From an uncultured Collinsella sp. (GTDB lineage Bacteria; Actinomycetota; Coriobacteriia; Coriobacteriales; Coriobacteriaceae): a stretch of DNA of 19,220 bases. The notes under the pieces are model-generated. The model was not told the DNA's origin. It saw only the letters and a list, made by a program, of their open reading frames with translations, and searched no databases. Positions 1 to 6,443 of this stretch are shown here, in pieces. Numbering within the stretch: the first letter of the stretch is position 1; every line of letters starts with the position of its first letter. The stretch lies in the NCBI GenBank assembly GCA_905194675.1, contig CAJJTG010000040.1, positions 1-19,220 of the forward strand, given 5' to 3'. A program made the translations under genes and the position numbers.

Positions 1-77
1 CGCGGCATGCGCTCGCACGCCACCGAAAGGTCCATGTTCATGCTGCCGAACACCGCGACGATGCCGCAATCTGCCAT
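1..77 (-). CDS. Ribokinase-type PfkB sugar kinase, N-terminal fragment
   Basis: Only the first 25 codons are in the window; the gene runs off the left edge. The reading begins MADCGIVAVFGSMNMDLSV. The GSMNMDL string matches the conserved N-terminal strand of ribokinases (usually GSINMDL), where the sugar-binding Asp lies, followed by the expected Arg-Met-Pro stretch. The family phosphorylates ribose or related sugars with ATP in the cytoplasm. The ATG at 75-77 has a clear Shine-Dalgarno sequence, AGGAGG at 83-88. The gene diverges from the acyltransferase at 265. Family assignment rests on a short segment, so the exact sugar is unknown. Confidence 0.7.
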   Translation of the reverse strand, partial: MADCGIVAVFGSMNMDLSVACERMP

Positions 78-264
78 GGAAACCTCCTCGTCCGCGGGCT
101 CTGCACCCGCTGCCGGTCGTCGATCGTGCGCTCTCACGCCTCTATAACTTTAGTTCACTTTGATGTGGACGCGCGCTTGAGCTTGCGCCAGCAGCAAGCA
201 TTCACAGGAGCAGGCGGCTACAATAAAGGCGTGCTGATTATTCTCGTCATTTGGATGATGTTTT
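78..264. other. Divergent intergenic region, kinase / acyltransferase
   Basis: This 187-bp gap separates two divergent genes and should hold both promoters. On the + strand TATAAC (143-148) and TACAAT (219-224) are possible -10 boxes, but neither has a good -35 at 16-18 bp. No operator-like palindrome or terminator was recognised. Confidence 0.35.
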
Positions 265-2481
265 ATGGAACAATTCCCGCGATCGAACTCGCGCAGCTCA
301 CGCCACTCGAGCGATCAACAGGCGCCGCACGAACGCTCGCGCGCCAGCCGCCAAACCTCCGAGCCGCGCCAAGCCGCAGACCCCCATCGCGCGTCTGCCA
401 ACAAGGGCGCCCACGCCAGCAGCGCCACAAAAGAGCAGGTGCCCGCGCGCCCCAAATCTCGGTATATCCCCGCCCTCGACGGTCTGCGCACGCTCGCCGT
501 CGTCGCGGTGGTGCTCTATCACCTCAACCTCACTTGGGCGCAGGGCGGCCTGCTCGGCGTCACGATCTTCTTTGTGCTTTCGGGCTATCTGATCACGCGT
601 TTGCTGCTCAACGAAGTCGCCAAGACCGGCCGCATCGACCTCAAGAGCTTCTGGATCCGCCGCATCCGTCGCCTGGTCCCCGCCGTGGTGACCGTCGTGG
701 TGGTGACCTGTGCGCTGTGCACCGTCTTCAACCACGTGATGCTCACCAAGATGCGCCCCGACATCCTGCCGTCGCTGCTGTTCTTCAACAACTGGTGGCA
801 GATCGCCCAAAACGTCTCGTACTTCAACGCCCTAGGCGACCCCTCGCCGCTTACGCACTTTTGGTCGCTCGCCATCGAGGAACAGTTCTACCTGGTTTGG
901 CCCCCGCTGCTGCTCGCTATGGTATCCATGCACATGAGCAAGCCCAACACGCGCCGCATGGTTCTGGGCCTGGCTGCTGTCTCCGCCATCGCCATGATGG
1001 TGCTCTATAACCCCGCCGCCGACCCCAGCCGCGTGTACTACGGCACCGACACCCGCGTGTTCTCGCTGCTGCTGGGTGCCTGGATGGCCTTTATCCCCGA
1101 TCGCGACCTGGCGCCGGTGCGTCTCGTTCATCGTTTGGGGCTCAATCGCCTGGCTGGCGCCGCCAAGCACGGCAAGAACGCCGAGGGCAAGCCTGGCGAG
1201 AAGGCCGACGAATCAGCCGAGACCGCCCCGGCACAGCCGAGCGCCCTCGTGCGCTTTTGGTCCTCGCCCGCATCCATCGATGTATTGGGCGTCGTGGGTC
1301 TGGTTGGCCTTGCCGCCATGGTCGCGCTCACCAACGGCTACACCGCGTTCCAGTATCGCGGCGGCACGCTGTTATGCTCCATCCTCACGCTCATGGTCAT
1401 CGCGGCCTGCGTGCAGCCCCAGGGAATGGTTGCCCGCGCGCTGTCCGCCGAGCCGCTCGTGTGGGTTGGCAAGCGCTCATACAGCATCTACCTGTGGCAC
1501 TATCCGCTGCTGTTGCTTATGAACCCGGTCGCCAACATCAACGATACACCGTGGTGGCAGTACATTTTGCAGGTGCTGTTGGTGGTCACCGTGGCCGAAT
1601 GCTCATATCGCTTTATCGAGACGCCGTTTAGAAAGGGCGCCTTTGGGCGCACCGTATCCGAGTTCCGCGACGGCACCACCACGCCCGCCAACTGGGTACG
1701 CGCGCACGTCCCTGCCTGCGCAGCCTGCGCTGTCGTGTTGGTCGTTGCACTGGGCGGCCTGATCTTTGTGCCCGAGACGTCTGCGCTGAGCGGCGAGGGC
1801 GCCGAAGTCCTCAACAAGGAAGCCAAGAACACCGCGCCCACCGACCAGCAGGCGGCCGACGACACCGACAAGGACAACGACGGCTTCCCCGATGGCTCCT
1901 ACGATCTGCTTATGATCGGCGACTCCGTGTCGCTGCGTGCCGTGGACACCTTTGACGGCGTGTTCCCGCACAGCCATATCGATGCCGAAAAGGGCCGCCA
2001 GTTTGATGCGGGCCGTGCGACATTTGAGGGCTATCTCCAACAGAACCTTGCTGGCAAGATCGTGGTCTTTGCACTGGGCACCAACGGCTTGGTAACCGAC
2101 GACCAGATTGACGCCATCATGGCCGATGCAGGAGATAAGCGTATTGTGGTGTTTGTGAACACGCGCAGCCCGCAGCCGTGGGTTGGCTCTACCAACCAGG
2201 CCATCGCCAACGCCGCTACGCGCTACAAGAACGTGCGCGTTATCGACTGGTACGGATACAGTGCCAATCGCAACGACTTGTTCGATGGCGATGGCACGCA
2301 CCTGTCGACCACTGGCGTAACTGAGTACCTCAACTTGATTCACGATGCAGTCAAGAAGGACCTGCCCGTGCATCCCGAGGATCACGTCAACGATCCGCAG
2401 CCGGCGGCCGTCAAGTCTGCCACCGACGCGCTCGTCAATGCGCTCGCTCTCAAGCCGCACAAGCTGGGCACCGACAAGTAA
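265..2481 (+). CDS. OatA-type acyltransferase-3 with C-terminal SGNH domain
   Basis: A 738-residue integral membrane protein predicted to O-acetylate a cell-wall or surface polysaccharide. Residues 1-65 are a basic, Ser/Arg-rich cytoplasmic tail. From about residue 68 (RYIPALDGLRTLAVV) the acyltransferase-3 domain begins. It has D72, H86 in the VVLYHLN segment (the family's essential His) and the IEEQFYLVWP motif near 204-213, with about ten membrane segments up to 480. A further membrane segment near 490-515 leads to an extracytoplasmic SGNH esterase-like domain with S554 in IGDSVS and D676/H679 in DGDGTHL, so the Ser-Asp-His set is intact. A charged Ala/Glu/Lys-rich insert lies near residues 295-325. 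This order and length match peptidoglycan O-acetyltransferase OatA, but other polysaccharide acetylases share it. The ATG at 265 has only a weak GGATGA ribosome site. Confidence 0.88.
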   Translation: MEQFPRSNSRSSRHSSDQQAPHERSRASRQTSEPRQAADPHRASANKGAHASSATKEQVPARPKSRYIPALDGLRTLAVVAVVLYHLNLTWAQGGLLGVTIFFVLSGYLITRLLLNEVAKTGRIDLKSFWIRRIRRLVPAVVTVVVVTCALCTVFNHVMLTKMRPDILPSLLFFNNWWQIAQNVSYFNALGDPSPLTHFWSLAIEEQFYLVWPPLLLAMVSMHMSKPNTRRMVLGLAAVSAIAMMVLYNPAADPSRVYYGTDTRVFSLLLGAWMAFIPDRDLAPVRLVHRLGLNRLAGAAKHGKNAEGKPGEKADESAETAPAQPSALVRFWSSPASIDVLGVVGLVGLAAMVALTNGYTAFQYRGGTLLCSILTLMVIAACVQPQGMVARALSAEPLVWVGKRSYSIYLWHYPLLLLMNPVANINDTPWWQYILQVLLVVTVAECSYRFIETPFRKGAFGRTVSEFRDGTTTPANWVRAHVPACAACAVVLVVALGGLIFVPETSALSGEGAEVLNKEAKNTAPTDQQAADDTDKDNDGFPDGSYDLLMIGDSVSLRAVDTFDGVFPHSHIDAEKGRQFDAGRATFEGYLQQNLAGKIVVFALGTNGLVTDDQIDAIMADAGDKRIVVFVNTRSPQPWVGSTNQAIANAATRYKNVRVIDWYGYSANRNDLFDGDGTHLSTTGVTEYLNLIHDAVKKDLPVHPEDHVNDPQPAAVKSATDALVNALALKPHKLGTDK

Positions 2482-2681
2482 CCTGCAGCGCAAACTCCCC
2501 CCCCTCCGGCAGTTAGGGACGTTCCTTATGTGCCGGCACCTAGGGACACTCCTGACACAGCCGAGGAACGCCCTCCTTGCGACCGAATTCTGGACGCCTC
2601 GCCACCCCGAGCGTTGTTTCCAAGCCCACACCCGCAGCAAGCAACCCAAAATTACTCTTTTCGAGCCGGCTCCAAGAGGTC
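2482..2681. other. Intergenic region with TAGGGAC repeat motif
   Basis: Downstream of the acyltransferase there is no convincing gene. CCGGCA (2506-2511) and TGCCGG (2531-2536) form a 6-bp inverted repeat around a TAGGGACGTTCC motif, and a second TAGGGAC follows at 2541-2547. This resembles the GGGGACGTTC repeats elsewhere in the window. The rest up to 2681 holds nothing I recognise. Confidence 0.4.
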
Positions 2682-2911
2682 GTGGACAAAAAGAGGCAAA
2701 TATGAGTACTGTTACAATTTAAGTAGCAGGCAAAACCACCCAAAATGGCGCCCATGCGGTAGCGCGCGACCCTTCCAGTTGACCAGAATGGCCGGCTTAG
2801 GACTTGGAGCTCCGCTTTTAATGAACAGATTTTTAGATATGTTTATTATTTTCTTAGTTGTAAATGCTATCGGCCAGGCAACAGTACTCATATTTGGCAT
2901 TTTTTGTCCAC
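2682..2911. repeat. 230-bp element bounded by 32-bp inverted repeats
   Basis: The 32 bases at 2682-2713 (starting GTGGACAAAAA, ending GAGTACTGTT) recur as reverse complement at 2880-2911 with 3 mismatches. Between them lie 166 bp, the right half unusually AT-rich for this genome. No transposase is present and no target-site duplication is obvious. It could be a non-autonomous transposon-like element, or two oppositely oriented copies of a dispersed repeat. The arms are seen directly; their role is unknown. Confidence 0.7.
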
Positions 2912-2925
2912 CCGCATATTACTAA
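2788..2925 (+). CDS. Possible small hydrophobic peptide
   Basis: A 45-codon reading frame, with a second possible ATG at 2821, encodes a very hydrophobic peptide. From the second start it reads MNRFLDMFIIFLVVNAIGQ and continues with a second hydrophobic stretch ending PPAYY, enough for one or two membrane passes. A weak GGAG lies about 12 nt before the ATG at 2821. The frame overlaps the right inverted-repeat arm, so the hydrophobicity may simply reflect AT-rich repeat DNA. I do not recognise a family, and coding status is doubtful. Confidence 0.2.
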   Translation: MAGLGLGAPLLMNRFLDMFIIFLVVNAIGQATVLIFGIFCPPAYY

Positions 2926-2941
2926 CCCCCTATAACAGGCA

Positions 2942-2973
2942 AAATACAGGCCGCAACCCATGGCGGCGGCCTG
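2942..2973 (-). terminator. Terminator of the Nramp/MgtE-like operon
   Basis: Reading on the minus strand, CAGGCCGC (2973-2966) pairs with GCGGCCTG (2954-2947) in an 8-bp GC stem with an 11-nt loop, followed at once by TATTTT. It lies 21 nt after the stop of the Nramp gene, as expected for a Rho-independent terminator. Confidence 0.75.
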
Positions 2974-2993
2974 TTTGGAGTCCAAAAGAGGCG

Positions 2994-4256
2994 CTAAGCG
3001 CTGTAACCCATCGCCTGCAGGACAAACATGACGACCGTGAGCACCGTAATCACGGCGATAGTCGCCCACGTGAGCACATTCCACACGCGGCCGTTGCGGT
3101 TAGTGCCCATAATGTGACGGTCAGCGGCAATAACCACCTGGAACACCAGAACCACGGGCAGCAGCACGCCGTTGATGACCTGCGAGGTCATCATAATCTG
3201 GAACAGATCGACGCCAGGCATGAGCACCAGCACGGCAGAGATGCCGATGATGGCCGTAATGATGCCGCGATAGACCGGGGCCTCGTCCCAGCTGCGATCG
3301 GCGCCGCGCTCCCAACCAAATGCCTCGCAGATGGCACTCGACGTAACGCCCGGCAGCACGCAGGCGGCCAAAAAGCTCGCTGCGACCAAGCCCGAGGCAA
3401 ATAGCACCGTGGACCACTGGCCCGCGATGGGCTCCAGCGCGCGGGCGGCATCGGCGGCATCGCTAATCTGAATACCCGCCGGGAACAGCACCGTACCGGT
3501 CGTGATGATAATGAAGCCCGCAATGATATCAGCAGCGATCGAGCCGCTCACGGTATCAATACGCTGCAGCACGATGTCGTCCTCGCCCGCATTCTTATCG
3601 ACCACGTTGTTCTGAGCCAAGAAGATCATCCACGGTGCGATGGTGGTACCGATTGTTGCGACCACGAGCGACACGTAGCTGGGGTCGTTTTGAATATTGG
3701 GGACGACCAAGTCGACCGCGACCTCGCCCCAGTTGGGGCCGGCCATAAACGCGGCGACGATGTACGTCACGAACACACAGCTTACCAGCAGCAAAATCTT
3801 CTCTATGCGCTGGAAACTACCCGACATGGTAAGCATCCACACCAGCAGCGCCACGAGCGGCACCGAGATGCTCGCCGGAACGCCAAACAGGGCAAGACCA
3901 CTCGCGATGCCCGCAAATTCCGAAATGGTCACAGCCGTGTTGGCGATCAACAGCGCCGCCATGGCCAACACGCTCTTGCGCACGCCAAAGCGCTCGCGAA
4001 TGAGCGATGCCAGGCCCTTGCCCGTGACGCAGCCGCAGCGCGCCGCGGTCTCCTGCGTCACGATGAGCAGCACAGTCATGACGGGAAGCATCCAGAGCAT
4101 TTTGTAGCCATAGCTGGCGCCCGCGCTGGAATACGTTGCAATGCCGCCGGCGTCATTGCCCGAAAGCGCCGCCAGCAGACCGGGGCCCATAGCGCCAAAG
4201 ATGGCCGCGATGGTCAGCTTTTGCTTGGTGCCCGACTTTTGCTTGGTATTTTGCAC
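2994..4256 (-). CDS. Nramp-family (SLC11) transporter, probably Mg2+-type
   Basis: A 420-residue membrane protein with about 11 helices and the Nramp opening GAMGPGLLAALSGNDAGG. The helix-1 metal motif, DPGN in Mn/Fe Nramps, reads D35-A-G-G38 here. Helix 6, usually A-T-V-M-P-H, reads T204-T-I-A207-P-W (T201-W209 segment). The Met ligand that favours Mn2+/Fe2+ over Mg2+ is therefore replaced by Ala, and the Asn by Gly. Known Nramp-related magnesium transporters (NRMT, described in Clostridium acetobutylicum and Eggerthella lenta) also diverge at this site, and the upstream gene carries an MgtE Mg2+-sensing module. A Mg2+ role is thus my preferred inference over MntH-type Mn2+ uptake. I chose the GTG at 4256, preceded by AGGTGG, 8 nt after the upstream stop. 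The longer frame would overlap that gene by 52 nt. Confidence 0.85.
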   Translation of the reverse strand: MQNTKQKSGTKQKLTIAAIFGAMGPGLLAALSGNDAGGIATYSSAGASYGYKMLWMLPVMTVLLIVTQETAARCGCVTGKGLASLIRERFGVRKSVLAMAALLIANTAVTISEFAGIASGLALFGVPASISVPLVALLVWMLTMSGSFQRIEKILLLVSCVFVTYIVAAFMAGPNWGEVAVDLVVPNIQNDPSYVSLVVATIGTTIAPWMIFLAQNNVVDKNAGEDDIVLQRIDTVSGSIAADIIAGFIIITTGTVLFPAGIQISDAADAARALEPIAGQWSTVLFASGLVAASFLAACVLPGVTSSAICEAFGWERGADRSWDEAPVYRGIITAIIGISAVLVLMPGVDLFQIMMTSQVINGVLLPVVLVFQVVIAADRHIMGTNRNGRVWNVLTWATIAVITVLTVVMFVLQAMGYSA

Positions 4257-4264
4257 GCGACCAC

Positions 4265-6109
4265 CTAACCCATGACTGACATGGCGAGCAGCACCGCGGC
4301 GATGCAATACGCCACACACGAGATCATGACGGCAATGACGTTCATGGCGGTGCCCGACGTGTTGAGGTCATGCTCGTCACGCCAGAACAGCACCATCAGG
4401 TAAATCACGGCACTCATGTTGCCAACCAGGCAAATGATGGCAGCGATATTAAAGCAGCCGGTAAAGAGTTGCTCCTCAAACATGGACGCATCGGGGAACG
4501 CAGCGGTGCGCACCAGCTGGGAGCACAGGTAGGTCACGAGTGACAGAATCAGGCCCATGCCCGTGCTCTGGAAGAAGAACCCCAGATACGGCTTGGGCTC
4601 GTCGTCGTGACCGTCATACTCCAGGAAGTAGTTCTTGACGAACGACACCATGCGCGAGGCCGCCAGCAGCACGAGCGGCATGGCGCACATGGGGAACACC
4701 ACCAGATGCGCGGAGCCGAGCGCCGTTCCCAGCACGGTCGCTATAATGCACGACGCGATGCCCCATACAACAACCCAGTACTGGCGATGCACGAACCAGC
4801 TGAGCACGTTCGTCGAGTCGTCCGACGCGCTATCGCCCGAGCCGACACCGGCGATCTGCAGGTCCTCCTGATGCTCCTCGGCGATAACGTCCATGGCGTC
4901 GTCGAAGGTCACGATACCAAGGATATGACGATTCTCGTCGCAGACGGGGATGGCGACCAGGTCGTACTTGGTCATCTCGTCCGTTACGTCTTCCTGGTCG
5001 TCGTCGGGCGACACATAAACCAGGTCGCGATAGGCCAGCTGGCCCAGCGTGGCGTCGCGATCGGCCACGATCAGCGTGCGCAGCGAAAGCACGCCAGTCA
5101 GCATGCCGCTCGGATCCTCGGTATAGACGTAGTAGACGCTCTCGAAGTCCTCGTCGAGCTCGCGAATCGCCTCGATGGCATCACCGACCGTTGCCGTCGC
5201 GGGCAGGGAGACAAACTCCGAGGTCATGATGCGGCCGGCGGTGTTGTCCTCATACCCCAGCAGATTACGAATCGCCTTCTCCTCCTTGACGCCCATCAAG
5301 CGCAGGAGCTTCTCGGCCTTCTCATAATCGAGCTCGTCGATCAGGTCGGCAGCGTCGTCCGGGTCCATCATGGCCAGCATCGACGATGCGTCGGTGTCGG
5401 ACAGGCCCTCGAGCATCTCGGTCATAAGCTCGTCGTCATCGAACTCCGAGATGGCCTCGGCGGCCTGGGCAGTATCGAGCTGCGCAAACACCTGCGCACG
5501 CAGACGCGGGTCGAGCTGCTCGATAATGTCGGCGATGTCGGCAGGGTGCAGCTCGCCGAGCGTCTTGTGCGACACCGAGAGTTGAATGTTCTTGGTCGAG
5601 CGGTCGAGCAGGTCCATGTAGGACCAAGCGATGATATCCTCACTGAGCGGCTTGCCCAGGTGCTTCATAAAGCCTTCGACGATATGCTCGAGCGCGGGGC
5701 TGATGGCGCGTAGCAGACCGCGGGCACCGACCTCGGCGCCCAGCAGGCGCAGCTGGTTTTCGCCCGACATGGAAAACTTGATGTCGTTTACGCGCACGAC
5801 CTTCATGCCCTGCGTGTCGACAATCTGCTTGTTGAGCACGTCGCGGGCAAGCAAGAGTTCGGTCGGCTGCAGGTACGAAAAACGGATTTCGGTGGCCGAC
5901 GTCTTAAGGTGTACACCCGTCTCGTCGATACGGTCGACCCATTTGCGCCAGCTGATCATAAACGGCGTCTTGCCGGGACCGCGGAACGCGAGCGACGTCA
6001 CGTGCGGAAAAACTTCGCCGGTAGCAATACCAAAATCGTTGACCACGCCGAGCTTTTCGCCGTCGACGTCCAAGACCGGCAATTTGAGCATCTCACTCAG
6101 ATAATTCAA
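4265..6109 (-). CDS. MgtE-like PRC/MgtE-N/CBS protein with atypical membrane domain
   Basis: 614 residues. Residues 1-80 and about 88-150 look like two PRC-barrel folds (LPVLDVDGEKLGVVNDF; IVDTQGMKVVRVNDI). Residues 185-290 match the MgtE N-terminal helical domain (HPADIADIIEQLDP, MDPDDAADLIDEL). Residues 292-420 are a CBS pair with typical MgtE strings (NTAGRIMTSEFVSLPA, DDQEDVTDEM, KYDLVAIPV). In MgtE these domains bind Mg2+ and gate the channel. Five hydrophobic helices follow (about 440-614), matching MgtE in number, but the MgtE pore signature with its GNxGxQ-like string and the TM5 Asp is not visible. This may be a divergent MgtE or a sensor partner of the Nramp-type gene 8 nt downstream. 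The start is TTG at 6109 with GGGGAG 5 nt upstream; no in-frame ATG exists before residue 7. Confidence 0.85.
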   Translation of the reverse strand: MNYLSEMLKLPVLDVDGEKLGVVNDFGIATGEVFPHVTSLAFRGPGKTPFMISWRKWVDRIDETGVHLKTSATEIRFSYLQPTELLLARDVLNKQIVDTQGMKVVRVNDIKFSMSGENQLRLLGAEVGARGLLRAISPALEHIVEGFMKHLGKPLSEDIIAWSYMDLLDRSTKNIQLSVSHKTLGELHPADIADIIEQLDPRLRAQVFAQLDTAQAAEAISEFDDDELMTEMLEGLSDTDASSMLAMMDPDDAADLIDELDYEKAEKLLRLMGVKEEKAIRNLLGYEDNTAGRIMTSEFVSLPATATVGDAIEAIRELDEDFESVYYVYTEDPSGMLTGVLSLRTLIVADRDATLGQLAYRDLVYVSPDDDQEDVTDEMTKYDLVAIPVCDENRHILGIVTFDDAMDVIAEEHQEDLQIAGVGSGDSASDDSTNVLSWFVHRQYWVVVWGIASCIIATVLGTALGSAHLVVFPMCAMPLVLLAASRMVSFVKNYFLEYDGHDDEPKPYLGFFFQSTGMGLILSLVTYLCSQLVRTAAFPDASMFEEQLFTGCFNIAAIICLVGNMSAVIYLMVLFWRDEHDLNTSGTAMNVIAVMISCVAYCIAAVLLAMSVMG

Positions 6110-6125
6110 TGGTGCTCCCCATCAT
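6093..6125 (-). CDS. Possible 10-codon leader peptide overlapping mgtE-like start
   Basis: The best ribosome site in the leader, GGAGG at 6130-6134, points to a tandem ATGATG (6120-6125), not to the TTG of the downstream gene. That frame encodes MMGSTIELSE and stops at 6093-6095. It spans the TTG start of the next gene in another frame, and its stop is one base from an in-frame ATG (6089-6091, residue 7). This layout allows translational coupling. It may equally be a chance frame. Confidence 0.3.
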   Translation of the reverse strand: MMGSTIELSE

Positions 6126-6311
6126 TATTCCTCCGGACGCGGCCGCGCGTGCGGCGTCCGGGGGCTTCTGGATATGTATACGCATGCGCGGGCGGCACGC
6201 CGCTCGACGCTTACACCCCGTGCATGCGCAAAAAGCACCTGCATGGGGTCATCGACTGTATGGTCGAGGTTTGGATTTCACCTGTAACCTTTCTCTTGAC
6301 CCTCATTAACC
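6110..6311 (-). promoter_or_regulatory. Structured 5' leader, candidate riboswitch-like element
   Basis: Between the promoter and the MgtE-like gene lies a leader of about 200 nt. In RNA sense CTCGAC (6268-6263) pairs with GTCGAG (6208-6203). Within it ACCCC (6249-6245) pairs with GGGGT (6219-6215), then TGCA/TGCA and GTGC/GCGC close a UUUUU loop. The two internal-loop strands between the outer helices are 13 and 6 nt. Near the gene CCGGACGC (6161-6154) pairs with GCGTCCGG (6140-6133), burying the first two bases of the GGAGG ribosome site. This layout is what a translational switch would need. I could not match it to the M-box, FMN or yybP-ykoY consensus from memory. Confidence 0.5.
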
Positions 6312-6317
6312 GCAGTA

Positions 6318-6326
6318 ACTATAGCA
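6318..6326 (-). promoter_or_regulatory. Extended -10 promoter of MgtE-like/Nramp operon
   Basis: On the minus strand TGCTATAGT is an extended -10 box (TG-N-TATAGT). No good -35 is seen 17 bp upstream, which extended -10 promoters tolerate. Transcription would start near 6311 and give a 200-nt leader. Confidence 0.5.
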
Positions 6327-6404
6327 TCAGCATCGCCCTGCGGCATCGAATTTATGCGCTGCACATTGCAGGCATACCAAACGCTGACGCATCCGTGACA
6401 TAGC

Positions 6405-6443
6405 CATTGGGGACGTTCTTAAACGACTACCCAATGACTACTC
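6405..6443. repeat. GGGGACGTTC repeat at the 3' end of the NodB-like gene
   Basis: The 25 bases at 6405-6429 recur exactly, in reverse complement, at 14892-14916. CATTGGG (6405-6411) and CCCAATG (6430-6436) form an inverted repeat. The 14 bases at 6430-6443, which include the stop codon of the NodB-like gene, are identical to 14910-14923 at the permease stop. The hairpin may also end transcription from the deacetylase-like gene. Confidence 0.75.

Noticed and set aside
2540..2755. Minus-strand frame of 71 codons across the repeat region
   Set aside because: No ribosome site or domain; it runs through the inverted-repeat arm and looks like non-coding repeat DNA.
4607..5713. Long + strand open frame of 368 codons
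   Set aside because: It mirrors the MgtE-like gene, whose minus-strand frame has clear domains; the + product has no recognisable motif.
6110..6311. M-box (ykoK) Mg2+ riboswitch before the MgtE-like gene
   Set aside because: The gene content suggests it, but the conserved strings GGTGAGGCTCC, GCTGCTGCC and AATGGGTCAACAG are absent. A short resemblance to the FMN element (GGTGAAATCC, then ATGACCCC) lacks the 3' half of that motif.
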